Shown here: piece after piece, positions 1-7,874 of the stretch | How positions within the stretch are numbered: position 1 is the first letter of the stretch | How the letters are laid out: each line of letters starts with the position of its first letter | Origin: Comamonadaceae bacterium | Lineage (GTDB): Bacteria; Pseudomonadota; Gammaproteobacteria; Burkholderiales; Burkholderiaceae_C | DNA length: 7,874 nucleotides | NCBI GenBank assembly: GCA_947460065.1 | Contig: CANHGF010000100.1 | Coordinates: 1-7,874, forward strand | Direction of reading: 5' to 3' | Program-made: the position numbers and the translations under genes | The notes under the pieces: generated by a model | What the model was told of the DNA's origin: nothing | What the model saw: the letters and a program-made list of their open reading frames with translations, nothing else | Databases searched by the model: none

Positions 1-1220
1 CCCAGGCCCGTCCGACGGTGCTCATCGGCAAGGACACCCGCATCTCTGGCTACATGCTCGAAAGCGCATTGGAGTCAGGCTTTAATTCGGCCGGTGTCGA
101 TGTGGTTCTGCTGGGGCCGCTGCCCACGCCCGGTGTGGCCTATCTCACCCGCAGCCAGCGCGCTGGCTTGGGGGTGGTCATCAGTGCCAGCCACAACCCT
201 TTCGATGACAACGGCATCAAATTTTTCAGCGCCCAGGGCAGCAAGCTTGGCGATGACTGGGAGCGCGAGGTAGAGGCGGTGCTGGAGCAGCCGCCGGTCT
301 GGGCGGCCTCGGCAGAGCTGGGCAAGACGCGTCGGCTCGACGACGCCGCCGGGCGCTATGTGGAGTTCTGCAAAAGCACCTTCGCGGCAGATCTGACCCT
401 CAAGGGTCTGAAGATCGCGGTCGATGCAGCCCATGGCGCAGCCTATCAAATTGCGCCAGCGGTGTTTCATGAGTTGGGGGCCGAGGTGGTGCGCATAGGC
501 TGCGCGCCCGACGGGCTCAACATCAATCGCGAGGTTGGCGCCACCCATCCCCAGGCCTTGGTGGAATTGGTCAGGCAGAACGGAGCCGACTACGGCGTCG
601 CTCTGGATGGTGATGCCGATAGGCTACAGATGGTCGACGGGCAGGGGCGTCTGTTCAATGGCGATGAGCTGCTGTACCTGATGGTCTGCGAGCGCCTAGA
701 GCGCGGTGAGGCAGTGCCTGGCGCGGTCGGAACCCTGATGACCAATTTGGCGGTCGAACTGGCCCTCAAGCAGCGAGGCGTCGGTTTCGTGCGGGCCAAG
801 GTGGGGGACCGCTATGTGCTGGAGGAGCTGGAGCGGCGCAAGTGGCTTTTGGGTGGCGAGAGTTCGGGGCATTTGCTGGCACTGGACCGGCACAGCACAG
901 GAGACGGCCTGGTCAGTGCCTTGCAGGTGCTGCAGGCCTGCGCCCGCAGTGGACGCAACCTGGCTGAGCTTTTGGCAGAGGTGCGCTTGTTTCCTCAAAC
1001 ACTGATCAATGTCCGCTTGGCCCCGGGTCAGGACTGGCAGACCCATGCTGGCCTGAAGGCGCAGCGAGAGCAGGCCGAGGCCGAGTTGGGCGACAGCGGT
1101 CGCATCCTGATTCGTGCCAGTGGTACCGAGCCGGTGCTGCGCATCATGGTCGAGGCCCAGGATGGCGCCTTGGCACAGGCCTGTGCCGAGCGCATGGCCC
1201 AAGCTTTGGCTCCGCGATGA
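1..1220 (+). CDS. glmM: Phosphoglucosamine mutase GlmM, 5'-truncated by the window edge
   Basis: This cytoplasmic enzyme converts glucosamine-6-phosphate to glucosamine-1-phosphate, the step before GlmU makes UDP-GlcNAc for peptidoglycan and LPS. The frame is open from the window edge; about 405 residues are visible and roughly 40-45 N-terminal ones are missing (family about 445-450). Numbering from the GTG codon at 18 (an internal Val, not a start), the four alpha-D-phosphohexomutase signatures are all present: the phosphoserine loop ISASHNP (55-61, phosphorylated Ser58, codon 189-191), the metal loop DGDADR (197-202, 606-623), the sugar-binding loop GGESSGH (279-285, 852-872) and the phosphate-binding loop RASGTEP (366-372, 1113-1133). 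GESSGH is the GlmM-type sugar loop and favours GlmM over ManB/Pgm. The stop overlaps the next gene's start (ATGA at 1217-1220). No frameshift or missing catalytic residue is seen. Confidence 0.96.
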   Translation, partial: QARPTVLIGKDTRISGYMLESALESGFNSAGVDVVLLGPLPTPGVAYLTRSQRAGLGVVISASHNPFDDNGIKFFSAQGSKLGDDWEREVEAVLEQPPVWAASAELGKTRRLDDAAGRYVEFCKSTFAADLTLKGLKIAVDAAHGAAYQIAPAVFHELGAEVVRIGCAPDGLNINREVGATHPQALVELVRQNGADYGVALDGDADRLQMVDGQGRLFNGDELLYLMVCERLERGEAVPGAVGTLMTNLAVELALKQRGVGFVRAKVGDRYVLEELERRKWLLGGESSGHLLALDRHSTGDGLVSALQVLQACARSGRNLAELLAEVRLFPQTLINVRLAPGQDWQTHAGLKAQREQAEAELGDSGRILIRASGTEPVLRIMVEAQDGALAQACAERMAQALAPR

Positions 1221-1702
1221 GCACGCTGCAGGTGCGCGAGGTCGACTACCTCGACCCGCGCCAAGCCGCCGAATTGGTAGATCTGCTGGACGCCTACGCG
1301 CGCGACAGCGCCGGTGGTGGGCAAGCGCTCAGCGACTTTACGCGCAGCAACCTGCCGGCTCATTTGGCGGCCCGGCCGGCTGCCTTCAGTGTCATAGCTT
1401 ATGACGGCGAAAAACCGGTGGGCCTGGTCAACTGCATCGAGGGTTTCTCGACCTTCGCCTGTAGGCCCTTGGTCAATGTGCACGACGTGGTGGTGATCGC
1501 CTCACACCGCGGTGCGGGCGTGGGGCGGCTCATGCTTGAACGGGTGATCGAGTTGTCGCATCGGCGCGGCGCTTGCAAACTCACTCTGGAGGTGCTCTCG
1601 GGTAACCGCAGTGCCATCGCCCTGTACGAAAGGCTGGGCTTCGCGCCTTACCAACTCGACCCTGCCATGGGTCAGGCGCAGTTTTTTCAGCTTTGGCTTT
1701 GA
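1217..1702 (+). CDS. GNAT-family N-acetyltransferase
   Basis: A 161-residue GCN5-related N-acetyltransferase, expected to move an acetyl group from acetyl-CoA to an amine; the substrate cannot be read from sequence. The acetyl-CoA pyrophosphate-binding motif A is clear: strand VHDVVVI (88-94) followed by HRGAGVG (97-103, the Q/RxxGxG/A signature) and an amphipathic helix. Motif B is [13 protein letters not shown] (130-142), the usual N-x-x-A-x-x-L-Y-x-x-x-G-F ending. The length is normal for a single-domain GNAT. The ATG at 1217 overlaps the glmM stop by 4 bp, and I see no good Shine-Dalgarno before it, so translation probably depends on reinitiation after glmM. Pairing with glmM invites the idea of amino-sugar acetylation, but GlmU normally does that with an unrelated beta-helix domain, so this is only a guess. 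No membrane segment or signal peptide is seen. Confidence 0.9.
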   Translation: MSTLQVREVDYLDPRQAAELVDLLDAYARDSAGGGQALSDFTRSNLPAHLAARPAAFSVIAYDGEKPVGLVNCIEGFSTFACRPLVNVHDVVVIASHRGAGVGRLMLERVIELSHRRGACKLTLEVLSGNRSAIALYERLGFAPYQLDPAMGQAQFFQLWL

Positions 1703-1729
1703 TGTAGTCCGCAGGTGCGGCTGAGTGCT

Positions 1730-2368
1730 TTAGCCCGCTGCTTGCAAGCCGTTGCGGAAATGCTCCTGCATGCGCTCGGCCGCCGCCGCCGGCTCGCGCT
1801 GTTGCAGTGCCTGCATGATGGCCTCATGCTCGGCCAAAGACTCGGCGATCCGCCCGGTTTTGAGCAGCGAGTGGTGGCGGTTGAGTTTCATGACCTTGCG
1901 CAGGTCGTTGACCATCTGCTCGCGCCAGCGGTTATCAGCCGCCGCCAGTAGCTTGCGGTGAAAGGCCTCATTGATGCGAAAAAATTCTTCTCGGTCGCTC
2001 GCAGCAGCGGCCAGGCGTCGATGCAGGTCCTGTAGCTCGCGCATTTGCTGCGGGCTGGCGCGCTGGGCCGCCACGCTGGCGGCATCACTTTCGAGCAAGG
2101 CCAGCAGGTGATAGACCTCGGCCAGGTCGCGCTCGGACACCTCGGTGACGTAGGCGCCGCGCCGCAGCTTCATGGTGACCAGGCCTTCGGTGGCCAGCAC
2201 CTTGAGCGCTTCGCGCAAGGGGGTGCGGCTGATGCCGTATTCCTCGGCCAACTTGAGCTCGTCGATCCAACTGCCGGGCTTGAGCTCCTGCCGAAAAATG
2301 CGCTCGCGCAGCAGCTCTGCCACCTCTTCATAGAGGGCACGGGAACTCAGGGGGGCGAGGGCGGCCAT
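1730..2368 (-). CDS. GntR-family transcriptional regulator, FadR/FCD subfamily
   Basis: A 212-residue DNA-binding regulator divergent from the scpA operon and the likely local regulator of propionyl-CoA/methylmalonyl-CoA use; the effector is unknown. The N-terminal winged helix-turn-helix covers about residues 9-75 (LYEEVAELLRERI, LAEEYGISRTPLREALKVL, then the EGLV-x(5)-RGAYV wing). The C-terminal FCD effector domain is all-helical (about 80-205). Candidate metal ligands are Asn133 and His137 (NEAFH), His181 (AEHEAI) and His203 (QEHF); the first ligand is Asn where many family members have Asp. I chose ATG at 2366-2368; a TTG two codons upstream (2372-2374) is possible but less likely. No clear Shine-Dalgarno precedes either. 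Its stop lies 27 bp from the stop of the convergent GNAT gene, with no strong terminator between. Confidence 0.92.
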   Translation of the reverse strand: MAALAPLSSRALYEEVAELLRERIFRQELKPGSWIDELKLAEEYGISRTPLREALKVLATEGLVTMKLRRGAYVTEVSERDLAEVYHLLALLESDAASVAAQRASPQQMRELQDLHRRLAAAASDREEFFRINEAFHRKLLAAADNRWREQMVNDLRKVMKLNRHHSLLKTGRIAESLAEHEAIMQALQQREPAAAAERMQEHFRNGLQAAG

Positions 2369-2380
2369 GGGCAAAGCTTA

Positions 2381-2424
2381 CACGAAATTTAATTTTGCAT
2401 CAATAATTATGAATGAGGTAGACT
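2381..2424. promoter_or_regulatory. AT-rich divergent promoter region between gntR and scpA
   Basis: This is the most AT-rich stretch of the window, in the gap between divergent genes. Rightward for scpA, TTGCAT (2395-2400) and TAGACT (2419-2424) with an 18-bp spacer make a passable sigma70 promoter, giving a leader of roughly 110 nt. Leftward for the regulator, TTCATA (complement of 2408-2413) and TAAATT (complement of 2386-2391) with a 16-bp spacer are possible, which would give a very short 5' UTR. The two overlap, so one bound protein could control both directions. The box assignments are by eye; no start site is known. Confidence 0.5.
2398..2415. promoter_or_regulatory. Imperfect palindrome, candidate GntR/FCD operator
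   Basis: CATCAATAATTATGAATG reads as CAT-(ca)-ATAA|TTAT-(ga)-ATG: 14 of 18 positions are symmetric, with a perfect 8-bp core at 2403-2410. It lies inside the spacer of the predicted scpA promoter and overlaps the predicted leftward one. GntR/FCD proteins bind as dimers to short palindromes near their own promoters, so this is the best operator candidate. Assigning it to the adjacent regulator is inference. A second short inverted repeat, AAATT-T-AATTT (2385-2395), lies just to its left. Confidence 0.45.
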
Positions 2425-2460
2425 CCCGCTCAGTTCAAACCGAATGGGGATCCGGTGTGC

Positions 2461-2503
2461 CGGGCCTCAATGCTTAGCCCGAGGCCTTGATTGCCTGGCC
2501 TCG
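2461..2503 (+). promoter_or_regulatory. Competing hairpins in the scpA leader
   Basis: Three segments in the untranslated leader are mutually complementary: GGCCTC (2463-2468), CGAGGCC (2480-2486) and GGCCTCG (2497-2503). The middle one can pair with the first (6 bp, 12-nt loop) or the last (7 bp, 10-nt loop), but not both. A further alternative, CGGGC (2461-2465) with GCCCG (2477-2481), also uses the first half. No U-run follows, so neither is a classic intrinsic terminator. The 3' hairpin ends about 25 nt before the Shine-Dalgarno region. Pairings are read directly; a regulatory role is unproven. Confidence 0.35.
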
Positions 2504-2540
2504 CGCAAGTTCCTGAAAGTACAACACGAGAGAGAAGGCC

Positions 2541-4699
<2,159 letters not shown>

Positions 4700-4703
<4 letters not shown>

Positions 4704-4732
4704 AGATCGTGATACAGTAATACAGTATTACT
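4700..4732 (+). promoter_or_regulatory. Promoter/operator of the toxin-antitoxin pair
   Basis: Just after scpA lies a perfect 8-bp tandem repeat, ATACAGTA at 4712-4719 and 4720-4727, overlapping a perfect palindrome AGTAATA-CAG-TATTACT (4716-4732; 7-bp arms, 3-bp centre). Such repeats are typical operators for ribbon-helix-helix antitoxins, which repress their own promoters. TTGAAG (4700-4705, overlapping the scpA stop) and TACAGT (4721-4726) could be -35 and -10 boxes, though the 15-bp spacer is short. GAGG (4738-4741), 6 nt before the ATG, is a good ribosome site. This implies the pair can be transcribed on its own as well as by read-through from scpA. Confidence 0.6.
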
Positions 4733-4747
4733 TTCCTGAGGTCTGCC

Positions 4748-5077
4748 ATGGCTGTCTCTGTCCGCCTCGAACCTTTGCTCGAAAAAGAGTTGGAGCTTGC
4801 CGCCAAGCGATTGGGGGTGACCAAGTCCCAGTTCATCGTCTCGGCTCTGGAGAGGGCGCTCGGCCGGCACAATCCCTACGAATTGCTGCTCAAGGTGCAA
4901 GCCGAGGTGCGCGAGCCCTCGCCAGAAGGCGGCGAATACATCTCGCCCACCAAGGCCGCCATCCGCGCCAAGCTCAGGGCCAAGCAGGAGGCCAGCCGCA
5001 CCGATTGGCTGGCCTTCCAGGAAGCCAAGCAGGCGGGGCGGGCCTGGCAGCCGGATGCCGATCAGGACGCGCCGTGA
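4748..5077 (+). CDS. Ribbon-helix-helix antitoxin of a VapBC-like pair
   Basis: A 109-residue protein with an N-terminal ribbon-helix-helix DNA-binding fold: strand AVSVRLEP (2-9), helix 1 about 10-22 (LLEKELELAAKRL), turn GVTKSQ, helix 2 about 26-39 (SQFIVSALERALG). This resembles CopG/Arc-type antitoxins. The charged C-terminal half (45-109), rich in Lys, Glu, Ala and Gln, has no recognisable enzyme motif and is where such proteins normally wrap around the toxin. The length is somewhat greater than the 70-90 residues common for RHH antitoxins. The gene begins 44 bp after the scpA stop with its own Shine-Dalgarno, and its stop overlaps the start of the PIN gene (GTGA, 5074-5077), the coupling expected of a toxin-antitoxin pair. 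Likely role: neutralise the PIN protein and autorepress at the operator just upstream. Exact family not identified. Confidence 0.82.
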   Translation: MAVSVRLEPLLEKELELAAKRLGVTKSQFIVSALERALGRHNPYELLLKVQAEVREPSPEGGEYISPTKAAIRAKLRAKQEASRTDWLAFQEAKQAGRAWQPDADQDAP

Positions 5078-5481
5078 GCTTGGCCCTGATTGATACCGGG
5101 CCCATGGTCGCCCTGTTTGACGACAGCGACATCGGCCACCGGCATTACACCGGCTTGCTGGCCCAGGGCTGGCACCTGACCACCACCTGGCCTTGCGTGG
5201 TTGAGGTCACGCATTTTCTGGGCGCCCGCGCTGTGCAGCGTTACCTGCGCTGGGTGGCCGAAGGCGGTGTGGTGGTGTATCCCTTCGATGTGTCCGACCT
5301 GCCCGAATTTGCCGAGTTGATGGCCCGCTACACCGCACCGTCGCGCACCGAGATGGACGTGGCCGATGCCTCACTGGTCTGGTTGGCCCAGGACACCAAC
5401 ACGCTCAACGTCATGACCATGGACGTGCGCGATTTCTCGCGCTACCGGCTGCCCGATGGGCGGTCTTTTTTGATTCATTGA
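5074..5481 (+). CDS. PIN-domain ribonuclease toxin, VapC-like
   Basis: A 135-residue single PIN domain, expected to be a Mg2+-dependent RNase inhibited by the preceding protein. Conserved acidic residues are in the expected order: Asp7 (LIDTGP), Glu44 (VVEVTH), Asp95 and Asp98 (MDVADAS), and Asp117 (TMDVRDF). The active site therefore looks intact, and the length is normal for VapC. The start is GTG at 5074, overlapping the antitoxin stop by 4 bp. The same frame stays open upstream into the scpA 3' end, but that extension is only the antitoxin region read out of frame and lacks PIN character, so it is excluded. VapC proteins often cut tRNA or rRNA; the target here is unknown. A non-toxic PIN RNase with a housekeeping role is a less likely alternative. 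Confidence 0.86.
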   Translation: MSLALIDTGPMVALFDDSDIGHRHYTGLLAQGWHLTTTWPCVVEVTHFLGARAVQRYLRWVAEGGVVVYPFDVSDLPEFAELMARYTAPSRTEMDVADASLVWLAQDTNTLNVMTMDVRDFSRYRLPDGRSFLIH

Positions 5482-5507
5482 AGGGCGCATGTGAAATCTT
5501 TGGATCT

Positions 5508-5521
5508 GCGTCTGGCGTCTG
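5508..5521. repeat. 7-bp perfect tandem duplication
   Basis: GCGTCTG occurs twice back to back (5508-5514, 5515-5521) in the 110-bp gap between the PIN gene and meaB. ATCTGCG also occurs twice nearby (5504-5510 and 5527-5533). I see no convincing sigma70 promoter or U-tailed terminator in this gap. It may be simple slippage. Confidence 0.4.
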
Positions 5522-5577
5522 GCTGCATCTGCGGCAAGTGGCACTGCGTTGAAGCAGCGACCCGTTGCGGGCAAAGG

Positions 5578-5591
5578 GTGGGGGACCCCGC
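5578..5591 (+). promoter_or_regulatory. Short hairpin over the meaB ribosome-binding site
   Basis: GTGGG (5578-5582) can pair with CCCGC (5587-5591) around a GGAC loop: five pairs including one G-U. It ends immediately before the chosen GTG start and contains the only purine-rich Shine-Dalgarno candidate (GGGGGA, 5580-5585). If formed, it would limit ribosome access. Another tight stem, CCCG-TTG-CGGG, lies at 5561-5571. Both are short and could be chance in GC-rich DNA. Confidence 0.25.
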
Positions 5592-6599
5592 GTGACCCCA
5601 GAGGTCATCTTGCAAGGCCTGCTTCACGGCCAGTCGGCCGTGCAAAGGCGCGCCATGGCCAAGGCCATCACCTTGCTTGAATCGACCCGCATCGATCACC
5701 GCGCCCAGGCCGACGAACTGCTGACGGCCATCTTGCCGCACACGGGCAAGAGCTTTCGCTTAGGCATCAGCGGCGTGCCCGGTGTCGGTAAGTCCACCTT
5801 TATTGAAGCGCTGGGCCTGTACCTCATTTCCCTAGGCCACCGGGTGGCTGTGCTCACCATCGACCCCTCGTCGACCGTCTCGGGCGGCTCCATCCTGGGC
5901 GACAAGACGCGCATGGAGCACCTCTCGGTGCACGAGAAGGCCTATATCCGGCCCAGCCCTTCGAGCGGCACGCTGGGCGGCGTGGCCGAGAAGACCCGCG
6001 AGGCCATGCTGGTCTGCGAGTCTGCCGGCTATGACGTGGTCATCGTTGAAACCGTGGGCGTGGGCCAGAGCGAAACCGCTGTTGCCGGCATGACCGACAT
6101 GTTCGTGCTGATGCAACTGCCCAATGCCGGAGATGACCTGCAGGCGATCAAGAAGGGCGTGATGGAACTGGCCGACCTGGTGGTGATCAACAAGGCCGAC
6201 ATCGACGCCCACGCTGCCACCCGCGCACAGGCGCAGATCACCAGCGCGCTGCGCCTGTTCGGCATGCATGGCAATCCGGACCATGCGCATCACATCGAAA
6301 CGCAGTGGCATCCGCAGGTGGTCAAGATCAGCGCCTTGCATGCCCAGGGCGTGGACCACTTCTGGACAGCGGTGAGCCGCTACCGCGCTTTGCAGAGCGC
6401 CAACGGACACCTGGCCCAGCGCCGCCAACAGCAGTCGCTGGCCTGGATGTGGGAACGCGTCGAGGCTGGCCTCAAATTCGCCTTCCGGCAGAACCCGGCT
6501 GTCAGCCAATTGCTTCCTGGCATCACCACCGAAGTCGTGCAGGGTCGCTTGCCCGCCTCGACCGCAGCCCGTCAACTTCTCGCCGCTCATATTCATTGA
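5592..6599 (+). CDS. meaB: MeaB, methylmalonyl-CoA mutase-associated GTPase chaperone
   Basis: A 335-residue G3E P-loop GTPase (MeaB/ArgK/MMAA family). It binds methylmalonyl-CoA mutase, gates adenosylcobalamin delivery and protects the enzyme from inactivation. Numbering from GTG at 5592: Walker A GVPGVGKST (61-69), the family block DPSST...GGSILGDKTRM soon after, ETVGVGQSE (153-161, Walker B/switch region) and the base-specificity motif NKAD (200-203). The C-terminal helical part matches the dimerisation arm of the family. I chose GTG at 5592 because GGGGGA lies 7 nt upstream and because the family start, as I recall MeaB of Methylobacterium, falls near it. An in-frame TTG at 5565 would add nine residues, and ATG at 5655 would lose conserved N-terminal helix. 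The gene lies 110 bp after the PIN gene, which separates it from its partner scpA. Old 'ArgK / LAO transport kinase' names refer to this family. Confidence 0.95.
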   Translation: MTPEVILQGLLHGQSAVQRRAMAKAITLLESTRIDHRAQADELLTAILPHTGKSFRLGISGVPGVGKSTFIEALGLYLISLGHRVAVLTIDPSSTVSGGSILGDKTRMEHLSVHEKAYIRPSPSSGTLGGVAEKTREAMLVCESAGYDVVIVETVGVGQSETAVAGMTDMFVLMQLPNAGDDLQAIKKGVMELADLVVINKADIDAHAATRAQAQITSALRLFGMHGNPDHAHHIETQWHPQVVKISALHAQGVDHFWTAVSRYRALQSANGHLAQRRQQQSLAWMWERVEAGLKFAFRQNPAVSQLLPGITTEVVQGRLPASTAARQLLAAHIH

Positions 6600-6641
6600 G
6601 CCTTTGCTTCATTTTCTCCAAGCCTTTCAAAGAAGGATCCC

Positions 6642-7874
<1,233 letters not shown>

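Noticed and set aside
1703..1729. Bidirectional terminator between the GNAT gene and gntR
   Set aside because: The only stem is CCGC-AGGT-GCGG (1709-1720), four pairs without a U-run on either side, too weak to call.
2425..2540. Cobalamin riboswitch upstream of the B12-dependent mutase
   Set aside because: The leader is short for this class, and I find no B12 box (GCCACTG-like) or the expected multi-helix core.
5482..5591. Terminator or promoter after the PIN gene
   Set aside because: Short stems exist (CTGC-GTTGAA-GCAG, CCCG-TTG-CGGG) but none has a U-tract, and no -35/-10 pair with reasonable spacing was found.
5832..6596. 254-codon open frame antisense to meaB
   Set aside because: Shadow of a strongly conserved GTPase gene; no motif or start context of its own.

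Overview
The window is high-GC DNA from a proteobacterium. Protein wording and gene order (single-chain methylmalonyl-CoA mutase, MeaB, PccB, and a divergent FCD-type GntR regulator) look most like Burkholderiales, perhaps Comamonadaceae. That placement is by recognition, not by a search. Coding density is high. I see no rRNA, tRNA, CRISPR array, insertion sequence or prophage gene.

Layout. Positions 1-1220 hold the 3' nine-tenths of glmM (phosphoglucosamine mutase, cell-wall precursor synthesis). It overlaps by ATGA a GNAT acetyltransferase gene (1217-1702). A GntR/FCD regulator (1730-2368, minus strand) runs convergently toward these two. From an AT-rich divergent control region (about 2375-2425) a propionyl-CoA / methylmalonyl-CoA operon reads rightward: scpA/mcm (2541-4703), a two-gene RHH antitoxin / PIN toxin module (4748-5481), meaB (5592-6599) and pccB (6642 to past the window edge).

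How the genes work together. PccB, with a biotinylated PccA not seen here, carboxylates propionyl-CoA to (S)-methylmalonyl-CoA. An epimerase, also not seen here, makes the (R) form. The adenosylcobalamin enzyme ScpA/MCM isomerises it to succinyl-CoA, and the GTPase MeaB guards cofactor loading and protects the mutase. The divergent GntR/FCD protein is the obvious candidate regulator of this operon.

What stands out. (1) A complete VapBC-like toxin-antitoxin module sits between the mutase and its own GTPase chaperone, with a private promoter/operator (8-bp tandem repeat plus 7-bp-arm palindrome) starting at the mutase stop codon. (2) The scpA leader contains three mutually complementary segments that can form two competing hairpins. 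(3) An 18-bp imperfect palindrome lies in the spacer of the predicted scpA promoter and is a good operator candidate for the GntR protein. I see no convincing wholly new system. The rest is ordinary core metabolism.
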